DNA of 64,000 bases. Origin: Calditrichia bacterium (GTDB taxonomy: Bacteria; Calditrichota; Calditrichia; RBG-13-44-9; J075). The translations under genes were made by a program, and so were the position numbers. Under the pieces are notes generated by a model, which ran no database searches, was not told the DNA's origin, and saw only the letters and a list, made by a program, of their open reading frames with translations. Of this stretch, positions 42,893-51,211 are shown in pieces. The stretch is from positions 180,934 to 244,933 of the forward strand of contig JACKAP010000009.1 in assembly GCA_020635015.1 (NCBI GenBank), written 5' to 3'. Position 1 is the stretch's first letter, and each line of letters opens with the position of its first letter.

Positions 42893-43296
42893 CGATGCGC
42901 TCGGGCTGTTACCGCTAATATGTGATTGAATGAAGTTGTGGCAATATTACATGAACATGGATTCCGCCGGGCCGCGGCAATATGTTTTATTCGCCGCCCA
43001 ACTTAATGATAGGTCCGAACATTTCCCAATTATTTTTTCGCTGCAAAGATTTTCGCACCACCCAGCGGATTCCCATCATTTCCGCCGGTCCCCTGAAAAT
43101 GAATAAAATTACATTTTCGTGAACCCGCTCGAAAATCGTTAGTATAAAAACTAACGACGGAAGTGGACAAGGCGTTATAATCGAAGCTTCCGATGGTGCT
43201 TCCAATGATATCTCTTTGATGCGGAATATTCGGCTATGAGCTTTTATTTAAAATAAACGCACGGCATAGCTGCACATTTAAAGAAAGGATGGCGTC
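42893..43296. other. 404-base divergent gap, mostly featureless
   Basis: It separates the DUF3943-like and SPFH genes, which are divergently transcribed, so it should hold two promoters. One 7-base stem CGTTAGT/ACTAACG with a 6-base loop lies at 43137-43156. A 72-codon minus-strand frame (42987-43205) is not convincing. Nothing else is seen. Confidence 0.6.
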
Positions 43297-44373
43297 ATGA
43301 AAGACCTCTCGCTATTCCTGAAAGCTTTAATATTCCTGTTGCCGCTCCTCGTGGGTGCCCTTTTGTTTTTCATTCGTCAAATTAAGTCAAAGGCAATTTC
43401 CCGGAGGGAGAACGAAGTTCCCGTTTTCGGGGGCGGTAAACTGATCCACTGGAAGCCTTCCGAGAGCGTGGTAATTCTCCGCGACAAAAAAGTGAACTAT
43501 ATCAGCGACGGTGACGATGGCGGTACCCGTTGGATTATTCCGATGTTCGGCTATGAATTCTATGCCAAAATATCCCGGGCGGTGCGCGACCTTACCTGGA
43601 AGGATAATAATGTGCTTACCCGCGAGTCTTTCCAGGCACACATCAGCATCGTTATTCTTTGGACCGTCGCCGACGTGCGGAAATACATTTTCAGCATCAA
43701 ACGTGCGGCGGCGGATACGCCCGAACAACGCCGCCAGAAGGCCGAGGAAGCGGCTGAACAGATTATCCGTGACGTTACCGACAGCACGATTCGCCACCTG
43801 GTTTCCCTGGTGAGCCTGGGTGAGCTGGTCTCCGACCGGCCAACCCCTTACCTGATCACCGAAATTGATAAAGGCAGCAAAGAGCGGATCATGTCTGAAA
43901 AAGAAACCACTCTCAAAGGCACCATCGAAACCCAGATGGAAAAGGAGTTGCGGAATAAACTGGCAAACTATGGGATCGGCATAGAACGGGTGCAGATCCA
44001 ATCGATCCAACTGGCTCCGATTGTGCAGGAGGCGGTGAATGAGGCGGGGATCGCCCCGCTCAAACTGTTCAAGAGCAAGCAGGAGGCCCGGGCATTGGAA
44101 TACCAACTCGCCGCCGTGGCAAAAGTGCTGGGGAAAGACGCTGCCGCTCTCAACGAATTTATAAAAAACCTGCAGGGCACCACCCTTTACATGATGCCCC
44201 CGTTTCTGCAGCGGTTGTTCGGTATGATCGATCAGAAGACCCGGGAGGTAGAAAAACCCGAATCCCCCCTGGAATTGCCGGAGTTTGATATTGAAGAATT
44301 GATCGATCCGGATGGCAAACTGGTTGATGATGAGGATGATTATGGCAGCAAGGGAAACGGCCGGTTGAAATAG
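43297..44373 (+). CDS. SPFH (band 7) membrane protein
   Basis: 358 residues. One N-terminal membrane helix (about 9-28) is followed by an SPFH domain (about 55-200; KPSESVVILRDKKVNYISDG, then the VLTRESFQAHISIVILWTVAD strand) and a helical part with ERVQIQSIQLAPIVQEAVNE, close to the usual ...I..I.PP.E.. segment. The C-terminus is acidic. The family (stomatin/flotillin/HflK-like) makes oligomeric membrane scaffolds that shield proteases or organise lipids. AAAGGAT precedes the ATG. Alone, so no partner is evident. Confidence 0.85.
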   Translation: MKDLSLFLKALIFLLPLLVGALLFFIRQIKSKAISRRENEVPVFGGGKLIHWKPSESVVILRDKKVNYISDGDDGGTRWIIPMFGYEFYAKISRAVRDLTWKDNNVLTRESFQAHISIVILWTVADVRKYIFSIKRAAADTPEQRRQKAEEAAEQIIRDVTDSTIRHLVSLVSLGELVSDRPTPYLITEIDKGSKERIMSEKETTLKGTIETQMEKELRNKLANYGIGIERVQIQSIQLAPIVQEAVNEAGIAPLKLFKSKQEARALEYQLAAVAKVLGKDAAALNEFIKNLQGTTLYMMPPFLQRLFGMIDQKTREVEKPESPLELPEFDIEELIDPDGKLVDDEDDYGSKGNGRLK

Positions 44374-44690
44374 ACTGGAAGCGAGGCGTACGCTTTCCGT
44401 ATTAGCAGCCGCAATCTCGCCACCAAGATCCGCCCTCCGAAGTCGCACTCGGGGGGCCGGATCTCCGCTATCCCTCTCAGATAACTACCCATTCCAAAGA
44501 AATGTTTTTAAATAAATTATCCCCGACTTTACAAGATTTAAAATCCAAAAAATTGATTTCCCGCAACACTGACAACCCCGCACCTTGCTAAATAACATTG
44601 GGAAGTGTATGCGTTTTTGCTGTGGAGGCCGCGTTTCAGGGAACCGGGCATTGCCCGATAACGGCGGCATGATTGCGAAAAGGATTTTGC
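44374..44690. other. 317-base gap with an imperfect hairpin
   Basis: An imperfect stem-loop spans 44427-44463 (GATCCGCCCTCCGA against TCGGGGGGCCGGATC), which may end the SPFH transcript. The remainder is AT-rich with no gene. AAGGA at 44680-44684 belongs to the next gene. Confidence 0.6.
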
Positions 44691-45665
44691 ATGATGAGTT
44701 ACCTGCTGGATTTACCGAAGGAAAAAGAACGAATTGGCAAAATACCCGAGCCTGTCCGGGAAACTCATATATACCAGCGCGAGATCGTCGCGCAGCATTA
44801 TGACCGGAGCTTTATCCGGGATTTTCCCCTTCCCGTTTTCGAAGAAACGGTATTCAGGCTACTCGACTATTGCGCGGCCGGTCAAACCGGAGCACTGAAG
44901 ATCTTCGAAGGCGGCATCGGCACCGGCCTGTTTACGATCCCGGTGATTGATTATCTGTTCCGGCGCGATGCTGAGAGCTGCTTCATCGGCGTGGATAATT
45001 CTGCGCCGATGCTGCAGGTGTTGCATCAAAAATCTGAAATATCGACCCACTTGAAATCCAATCCCGATCGGATATCGATTTTCAATAAAGATCTTGAACA
45101 GCCGCTGGACCTGCCTTGCGCAGATTTTGATGCCATGATATTGGCCGGCGTGTTTCATTGCCTGAACGATCCGTTAGGTTGCCTGGTGCAGTTGGATCCG
45201 GTTCTGAAGCCCGGCGGCCACCTGGTCATGGTCTTCAAAACCGACGATTTTACCCGGATGCAGAGCGGTGTGGGATATACCAACTCGAACAGTGATTCCC
45301 GCTACGGCAAATTCTGGCGGCGATATCATGAACTGCGGGATGCGCTGAACGTGAAAATCGATCCCAAATGCCGCCTGATTTATGATGTCTACCACGTTCA
45401 TACGCTGCTGCGCGAGTTGTTGGAAGCCAGATATGAATTTCAGAAAACGGAGCAGGTCAATTGGAAATCGCATGCCAGTATCCCCAAAATGATCTTCTCG
45501 ATCGAACACGGCCTGACCTTTGCCACCGGGCAGGGGGTTGAGCCGGCGCTGTTGCAGCAACTGGGCGGGGAAATGACAAAATGGGCCGTTACGCAAGAGG
45601 CACTGAATAAGGACGTTTTGATTGAGCATAAAATGGAGATGGTGGTGTGGCGAAAAAAAACATAA
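44691..45665 (+). CDS. Class I SAM-dependent methyltransferase
   Basis: 324 residues from the ATG at 44691, with AAAAGGA 7-13 bases upstream. Motif I is KIFEGGIGTGLFTIPVI (about residues 68-84), motif II FIGVDNSAPML, and motif IV DFDAMILAGVFHCLNDP with a following VLKPGGHLVMVF loop. It is a Rossmann-fold methyltransferase with extra N-terminal and C-terminal helices. The next gene starts 19 bases before this one ends, so it is probably part of the same pathway, methylating either the product of that synthase or a precursor. Substrate unknown. Confidence 0.85.
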   Translation: MMSYLLDLPKEKERIGKIPEPVRETHIYQREIVAQHYDRSFIRDFPLPVFEETVFRLLDYCAAGQTGALKIFEGGIGTGLFTIPVIDYLFRRDAESCFIGVDNSAPMLQVLHQKSEISTHLKSNPDRISIFNKDLEQPLDLPCADFDAMILAGVFHCLNDPLGCLVQLDPVLKPGGHLVMVFKTDDFTRMQSGVGYTNSNSDSRYGKFWRRYHELRDALNVKIDPKCRLIYDVYHVHTLLRELLEARYEFQKTEQVNWKSHASIPKMIFSIEHGLTFATGQGVEPALLQQLGGEMTKWAVTQEALNKDVLIEHKMEMVVWRKKT

Positions 45666-46861
45666 AAATCTTCGATGTCACTTTGCGGGAAGGTGAGCAA
45701 ACCCCGGGTTTGTTTTTCAGCCCGGAGGAGAAGCTGCAATTGGCGGCGCAACTCTGTGACGCAGGCATCCGCCATATCGAGACCGGGGTGGTCGGGATCG
45801 AAAGCGACGAGTGCGCCTATCGGGAAATGCGCTCCCGGGAGATCGCCGGGACGGCGGAGATCTCCATGACCCTGCTGCCCTGCGAGCCACTGTTTGAGAG
45901 AGCGCTGGCCAGCGATGTTACCAACCTGAACCTGGTCATCCCGGTTACCGACTGCCTGGCGGCGACCTTCGGCTTTACTGTCGATGCTTTTTTGGAACAG
46001 CGGATGCACTGGATCGATCAACTGTGCCGGAGCGGGAAACAGCTCCGGGTGGCGTTGGCGGACGCCTCGCGGGCATTGTTGCTGGATGAGCGGCAGCAGT
46101 TGAATCGTGATCCGGCCCATATCACCGGCAATATCGCAAGTCTGGAGAAGGTCATTACCCCCTTCCTGGAGCGCGGTGTGACCGGGTTTATTTTGACCGA
46201 TACAGCCGGCCTGCTGCTGCCGGAGGAGGTTGCGCTGGTGATGCAGCGGTTGGCGGCCGGATACCCCGAAGTGGAATGGGGCGGGCACTTCCATAATGAT
46301 TTCGGCCTGGCTGCCGCCAATACCCTGGCGGCCAGCCGCCACGGCGCAACCTTGCTGCAATGCAGTTTCAACAGCCTGGGGGAACGCTGCGGCATCGCCT
46401 CCACTGCAGAAATCGTGGCCGGTTTACAGTATCTTTATGGCCGGGAGCTGGGGATCGACCTGGGGAAGATCCGCCGGCTGGCTTATGCCATCGAAGACAT
46501 CACGGCGATTGTGGTCAGTGAACGCCAGCCGGTGGTCGGCCGGGGGCTCTATTGGTATGAAACCGCTACCCCCTTATTGACCCTGATCGGCCATCGCTCG
46601 TCGATGTTTGAGACCATCCCGGCGGAGAGCGCCGGGAGCCCGCGGGAAATCGTGATCGGTAAACATTCCTCGCGTAGACTTTTCAAATTATACCAGCAGG
46701 AGCGCCTGGTGGCCTCGGATCATGATATCGAGGCATATAAAAATAACGCCTGCAAGTTACGTGAGGAGAACCTCCCGGTTTTACGAAGCATTATTCGCTG
46801 TTATCATGCCGCGGCAAAAGCCTCTCACCTGATGTTGACGTCTCCAACCCCTGAGCCGTAA
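45647..46861 (+). CDS. DRE-TIM acyl transferase (homocitrate / isopropylmalate synthase-like)
   Basis: 404 residues, GTG start within the end of the methyltransferase gene. The TIM-barrel DRE motif is FDVTLREGEQTPGLFFSPEE (about residues 8-27), and the metal motif is GHFHNDFGLAAANT (His-x-His-Asn-Asp). GIGKHSSRR-like VIGKHSSRRLF is also present. The family (homocitrate, isopropylmalate, citramalate and related synthases) condenses acetyl-CoA with a 2-oxoacid. No leucine-binding regulatory domain is visible, and length and motifs are nearest homocitrate synthases, but neither nif nor leu genes are nearby. Pairing with a methyltransferase suggests a specialised pathway. Confidence 0.82.
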   Translation: MAKKNIKIFDVTLREGEQTPGLFFSPEEKLQLAAQLCDAGIRHIETGVVGIESDECAYREMRSREIAGTAEISMTLLPCEPLFERALASDVTNLNLVIPVTDCLAATFGFTVDAFLEQRMHWIDQLCRSGKQLRVALADASRALLLDERQQLNRDPAHITGNIASLEKVITPFLERGVTGFILTDTAGLLLPEEVALVMQRLAAGYPEVEWGGHFHNDFGLAAANTLAASRHGATLLQCSFNSLGERCGIASTAEIVAGLQYLYGRELGIDLGKIRRLAYAIEDITAIVVSERQPVVGRGLYWYETATPLLTLIGHRSSMFETIPAESAGSPREIVIGKHSSRRLFKLYQQERLVASDHDIEAYKNNACKLREENLPVLRSIIRCYHAAAKASHLMLTSPTPEP

Positions 46862-46906
46862 TCCGGCGGCTCAGACAACCACTTTCGAAGCTCGTGATTC
46901 GCATTA

Positions 46907-47014
46907 TTATTCTTCTTCCTTGACTTTTAGCTTCTTCCTTCGTTTTTTCAAACATTCAAAACAGAAAAAATAATCATTTGCATATTGAAGAGTATCCCGA
47001 TTGAGGGGCGGCAT
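46907..47014 (-). CDS. Candidate 35-residue protein with a Cys-x2-Cys motif
   Basis: An ATG at 47014 directly follows an in-frame stop and opens a 35-codon frame beginning MPPLNRDTLQYANDYF, then FCFECLKKRRKK and ending KVKEEE. Composition is protein-like, with a Cys-Phe-Glu-Cys pair and a basic stretch. No clear ribosome site is visible. It converges with the DRE-TIM gene and lies upstream of the five-gene cluster on the opposite strand. Could be a small metal-binding protein, or chance. Confidence 0.35.
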   Translation of the reverse strand: MPPLNRDTLQYANDYFFCFECLKKRRKKLKVKEEE

Positions 47015-47100
47015 CTATGCGCCATGCCATTAGGGGTGATATTCCGGCCAACGGATGCCAACAGCGGCGGGCGAATCATAAACAGCACGGATAAACGCTT

Positions 47101-49071
47101 ATGCGGTTGTTTGCCGATATCCTGGAAATGATTTCTCGGGGAGAATTAAAGGATCCCCGGGTGTTGCTGGATATCTACAAACGAATTATTGGGGAATATA
47201 TCCCGGCCACTCACCTGATTTCCTACCTGAATATTTATAATGTCGCCGAGAACGGGTGGTTCAGCTTGCCCGAATCCGAAAACAAGATCCTGTTCTATTC
47301 CGAACGTTTTTCCGAGCACACCGTCAATGAGGATTGGAGATTGCAGCGAACTTTCCGGGACGCCAAACAAGTGCGCAGTTTCCGGCATTATGTTTTTGAG
47401 AAAGGGGAACGAAAATACCCGATTCTATTGATCACCCGGGGTGCGCGGCCGGAAGAGCTGCTCTACCCGGATTTGAACAATATTCTTTTTCAGGTGCCTT
47501 TAAATAAAAACGGTGGGAAGAAGCTGTCCGAGACCCTCAAGTTGAGTGATCCCGCCGACCAAAAGGGCTTCGCCATGATGTTCAAACGCTTGAGAAAGCA
47601 TTTTTCGAATTGGAAATATCTCTATTATTACGTCACGCCGATCAAGCGGGAGAGCGCGGTGACTGGGGTCTCGATCTTTACCGCCGGCCCGATTGACCGG
47701 GAATATTTGCTGAGAATCGTTCAGCTGCTCGACCTGATCTCCGCCCATCTCGATCTGCAACTGAGTGAAATGCTGCTAAAAAATTTCAGCCTGCGGTCGG
47801 CAGTGGCTGCGATCATGTCGCGGAATATGTCCCATAATCTCGGCAGTCATGTGCTGGCGCGGATTGCCAATCGGGGAGTGGGCGATTGGATGCAGAACCA
47901 GGGCATATCGGAGATTTTGAAATCCCTTTATAAGGAGAAAAGCGAAGGGAAGGAGTTGGCTAAGACGCTGATCTTCTGGTCCAAGGATGCGCAAATTCTG
48001 GCTTTATACATTCAGCAGCGGATGGATTTTATTGCCCAGATCTCCTCGGAATGGCCGCGCTGGAGCGAGCCCGCCTACCTGCTGAAGAACCTGATGCGCA
48101 GCTTCCTGTCGCAAAAACATTTGCTGAATTTTATCGCCGCTTCCGAAAACCTGGGCGCCCATCTGTTTCATGAAAAGCGGCATCTCAAAAACCTGACCCA
48201 ATATGGCGGCGATATTCGCTTTCATATTTTCCTGGTTTCTGAGAAAGTCTGGAGAAAACCGGTTGACCCGCGCAAACGGAACGGCCCCGGCGCAGAAAGC
48301 CTTCTGGAGCAGCGGAAACAGGATATTCAATTCCCGTACAAGCCTCCACCCTGGCCAAACGAGGTACGCAGTCCGCATCATGCGGTGCTGCTGTATACCC
48401 CGGGAAACAGCCAGGCCGAAAGCAGTGTTGAGGAGGATATCCTCTTGGCGGTACCCGGGGGGGTGGTCGGATACCAGGCGTTTTACGTCATTCTGGAAAA
48501 CATCATCCGCAACGCTGCCAAGCACGGCTTTCCCCGGGCCGGCGCGGATCATCTGGATATCGTGATCGAAATATTATATGATCCCTCCCAAAAAATTAAT
48601 ATCAAGACCGACAACGATCCCCAGGCCCCGGCCTGGCTGATCCGGATCTATGATAATGTCAGTATTGTGAAAAAACGGTATAATGACGGTGAGGTGCTGT
48701 TATGGGGAGGAAAAAACGGGACCCGGGGCATCAATGACCGCCTGGGAACCTCGGTGATCCAGGGCGGGGTCAAGAAGGAGGATTGGGGATTGGCCGAGAT
48801 GAAAATTGCTGCCGGCTACCTCCAGGGACGCTCGATCGAATATATCGGAAAAGTGGATGACTCGATTACCGGCAAAAAAATACTTGAGACGCCGAAAGGC
48901 GAATTGGATGATGAGATGCTCCTCCTGGCCGAATCCGACGATAAAGAACCCGGCAGCAGCGCGATCATCCGGGCGGTGGCCTCACCGATCGAGACCCTGG
49001 GATATGAATTCTATATGCTGCAACCCCAAACCGTGGGCATTGTGTTGACGAAAGACCATGATCCGTTATGA
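47101..49071 (+). CDS. Atypical histidine kinase-like protein (cluster gene A)
   Basis: 656 residues, no membrane helix, so cytoplasmic. The N-terminal 230 residues are an unrecognised sensory region. A dimerisation-like helix contains AAIMSRNMSHNLGSHVLARI (236-255) with His245 in an N-M-S-H-N context, resembling but not matching classical H-boxes. The ATPase part has the N-box ENIIRNAAKHG (466-476), a D-box-like IYDNV (516-520) and glycine boxes GTRGINDRLG (540-549) and WGLAEMKIAAGYLQG (562-576). It heads a five-gene cluster with ATGA overlaps. It should bind ATP and could phosphorylate a partner; gene B has a receiver-like end. The ATG at 47101 lacks a strong ribosome site. Confidence 0.75.
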   Translation: MRLFADILEMISRGELKDPRVLLDIYKRIIGEYIPATHLISYLNIYNVAENGWFSLPESENKILFYSERFSEHTVNEDWRLQRTFRDAKQVRSFRHYVFEKGERKYPILLITRGARPEELLYPDLNNILFQVPLNKNGGKKLSETLKLSDPADQKGFAMMFKRLRKHFSNWKYLYYYVTPIKRESAVTGVSIFTAGPIDREYLLRIVQLLDLISAHLDLQLSEMLLKNFSLRSAVAAIMSRNMSHNLGSHVLARIANRGVGDWMQNQGISEILKSLYKEKSEGKELAKTLIFWSKDAQILALYIQQRMDFIAQISSEWPRWSEPAYLLKNLMRSFLSQKHLLNFIAASENLGAHLFHEKRHLKNLTQYGGDIRFHIFLVSEKVWRKPVDPRKRNGPGAESLLEQRKQDIQFPYKPPPWPNEVRSPHHAVLLYTPGNSQAESSVEEDILLAVPGGVVGYQAFYVILENIIRNAAKHGFPRAGADHLDIVIEILYDPSQKINIKTDNDPQAPAWLIRIYDNVSIVKKRYNDGEVLLWGGKNGTRGINDRLGTSVIQGGVKKEDWGLAEMKIAAGYLQGRSIEYIGKVDDSITGKKILETPKGELDDEMLLLAESDDKEPGSSAIIRAVASPIETLGYEFYMLQPQTVGIVLTKDHDPL

Positions 49072-50696
49072 AAAAACTCTTTGACATCGCCGAAAAGTTA
49101 AAAAAGCAGTCGATTTATGTCGGTTCGGACCTGAAGCATCCGGATTTCGAAATACTGCTGTTTTATGATTCGGATGATCCCGGTTCCCGGCCGGATTTTA
49201 TTCAGGAATTATACCAGGTGCTCATCAAAAACGAAGCCCAAAAGAGCACCGCTTTCGCCAGAGACCATCATTACGAAGAATTGCAAGCCTGGATCGGGAA
49301 AGAACATCCGAATCTGCTGATCCCGCTGAACTGGCTCAAGATCGCGATCGAAAATTATCCCTACCGTCTGATTATCGCCATCGATCCGCACAAACCCGCC
49401 CGGGAGGGCGGCTGGCAGGATCATAAAGGGCGCTCTCCGCTGGATGAAGATTTCTGGTATCAGAAAAAGCCCTCCAATAACAATTTACTCCTTCGGGAAT
49501 TGCGCCAGGGCATGAACGCCGGTAAAAACGACGCGGAAAGCAGCTCGGAGTGGTTTCATTCCCGCTTCCTGTACAACCGGATCTGCTGGGTGAAGAAGGA
49601 TGAGGTTTACCGGATTTGCTTTGAATACCCCTCTCTGGCCGATCATTATCCGTATGCCTTCGAGGGGGCCGTGGATCAAGCCGGCCGGCCGCTGTGCGCG
49701 GAAAGCTACCTGAAGCTTTGGCTATATCTCAAGTGGTTGATTCACCTGGCCCGGCGGGTTCGGCGGATTAAGGATCCCCATCTGATTGCGAATTTTTACA
49801 ATCTTACCTCGACTTCGGAAGATGAGAAGCGGAACTCCCCTTATTTTTCCGATACCCTTCCGCAAATCCTGCGCGACAGCGAGCCGAATCTCAAAAAAGG
49901 AATTTTTATTTTCGACCTGGATAAATGCGTCCTCAACCTCTCCCAAGCGCATCCCGGCGCGCTGTCCCATCCCACGGTCCTCTTCCGCCGCCATGCCAAC
50001 GCTTTCCGCTACTATGATCAGCAGCAGAAATGGGAGCCGGAGTACGGCGACAGCGACCATGTATTCTATGGGGAGAGCCTGTCCGGCGGATTGTCCTATT
50101 GGACCACTTTTGTCGATGCGCTGTCCGGCCCCAATTCGGAGCGGGCGATCCGTTTCATCCTGTCCTTGATGGAACAGGCGCTGATGCGGATCTACCTGGT
50201 CGATGAACGGATCCAGGACTGGTACCATACCCTTCCCAAAGAAGTGGCCGGGTACCTGATCCAGCAGCGGCTGTTTGTGAGCTATCTGGAGGCGCCCCTG
50301 AAATACGATCAGAAAAAGGAGCCTCCCCACGCGCTGTACGCCCAGGTGAAGGTTTCCCGGTACGGCCTGGATTCACATTTTAGCAATGAAGCATATTTTA
50401 GCATGATTACGGCCAACCGGCGGATCGACCGTAAGATCGATCTGCTGATCCTGCACCAGGGAATACTGGATAAGTGGAAGTCTAATCCGGCAGACACCCT
50501 GAAAGGGCTGCTGTATTGGAAAGAATCGGTGCCATTTTGGGTGATTACCTCCGGGCGGGGCACGCCGACCAATCTGCCGCCGGGGATCAAATTCCTCCCT
50601 TTCAGCGCGGTGGAAGCCTGCATCAACGGGATCCATTTTGAAAAACTGCCCCTGGTGCGGCAAATCTATTCATTAAAACGTGACGGGCAACCATGA
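49068..50696 (+). CDS. Cluster gene B: protein with degenerate receiver-like C-terminus
   Basis: 542 residues, start overlapping gene A by ATGA. The first 370 residues are unrecognised (KKGIFIFDLDKCVLNLSQA is a prominent beta-like stretch). The C-terminal 170 residues follow the order of a response-regulator receiver: strand with an acidic pair IYLVDERIQ (375-382), strand IDLLILHQGIL (457-467) where the phosphorylated Asp would be replaced, strand VPFWVITSGRG (488-498) with Ser/Thr, and FLPFSAVEACI (509-519). Absence of the central Asp suggests a pseudo-receiver that binds the kinase or a ligand without being phosphorylated. This reading is by pattern only. Confidence 0.55.
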   Translation: MKKLFDIAEKLKKQSIYVGSDLKHPDFEILLFYDSDDPGSRPDFIQELYQVLIKNEAQKSTAFARDHHYEELQAWIGKEHPNLLIPLNWLKIAIENYPYRLIIAIDPHKPAREGGWQDHKGRSPLDEDFWYQKKPSNNNLLLRELRQGMNAGKNDAESSSEWFHSRFLYNRICWVKKDEVYRICFEYPSLADHYPYAFEGAVDQAGRPLCAESYLKLWLYLKWLIHLARRVRRIKDPHLIANFYNLTSTSEDEKRNSPYFSDTLPQILRDSEPNLKKGIFIFDLDKCVLNLSQAHPGALSHPTVLFRRHANAFRYYDQQQKWEPEYGDSDHVFYGESLSGGLSYWTTFVDALSGPNSERAIRFILSLMEQALMRIYLVDERIQDWYHTLPKEVAGYLIQQRLFVSYLEAPLKYDQKKEPPHALYAQVKVSRYGLDSHFSNEAYFSMITANRRIDRKIDLLILHQGILDKWKSNPADTLKGLLYWKESVPFWVITSGRGTPTNLPPGIKFLPFSAVEACINGIHFEKLPLVRQIYSLKRDGQP

Positions 50697-51211
50697 ATTT
50701 TCTGATTTTTGCACCGCAGATCCGCGATTTTCTCGATCCGGTCCCGGACGGCAACGGACATTGCATCGCCACTGTGGCTTCGAAAGGCCTCCATATCTTT
50801 TGTTTCCCGGACCAACGCCATCGACTTTATTTTGTTGAAATCGGCGAGTATCAGTCCCTCGAGACCTTTTACCGCCCTGGGGAACTCCGGGTTGATACCC
50901 CGCCGTTCCGGGATCATCCCATCGCGCTGGACAGAGCGCCAAGCTTGATCGTGGTATACCATTGGGGCAGAGGGGTCTTTTTTGAGGTAAACCGGTCAAC
51001 CCCGGCGCTGAGCACCTTGCAGATCGGTTTGCAGGGGAAATGGACCCTGCTGGAGAGCAAGCCCCGCCTGGCGGTGTCATCGGGCGGGATGGACCCGCTG
51101 CGAGAACTGGTAGACGGTTACTTCCACAAACCGGCGTCTTATGCCGCGGCGATCGCGAAGATCGAGGCGGCGCTGTCCGGGAAAGATACCCAAAGTGCAG
51201 GCCGATCATGA
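50693..51211 (+). CDS. Cluster gene C, unknown
   Basis: 172 residues, start overlapping gene B by four bases. The chain is rich in short hydrophobic strands (HCIATVASKGLHIFCF, SLIVVYHWGRGVFFEV), as in an all-beta or alpha/beta fold, and ends in a helical segment. No signal peptide, membrane helix or known motif is visible. The gene overlaps D by ATGA. Tight coupling to the kinase-like and receiver-like genes suggests a stoichiometric partner. Confidence 0.6.
   Translation: MNFLIFAPQIRDFLDPVPDGNGHCIATVASKGLHIFCFPDQRHRLYFVEIGEYQSLETFYRPGELRVDTPPFRDHPIALDRAPSLIVVYHWGRGVFFEVNRSTPALSTLQIGLQGKWTLLESKPRLAVSSGGMDPLRELVDGYFHKPASYAAAIAKIEAALSGKDTQSAGRS

Noticed and set aside
42987..43205. 72-codon minus-strand frame between DUF3943-like and SPFH genes
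   Set aside because: No ribosome site and no recognisable motif; it lies across the region where two divergent promoters are expected.
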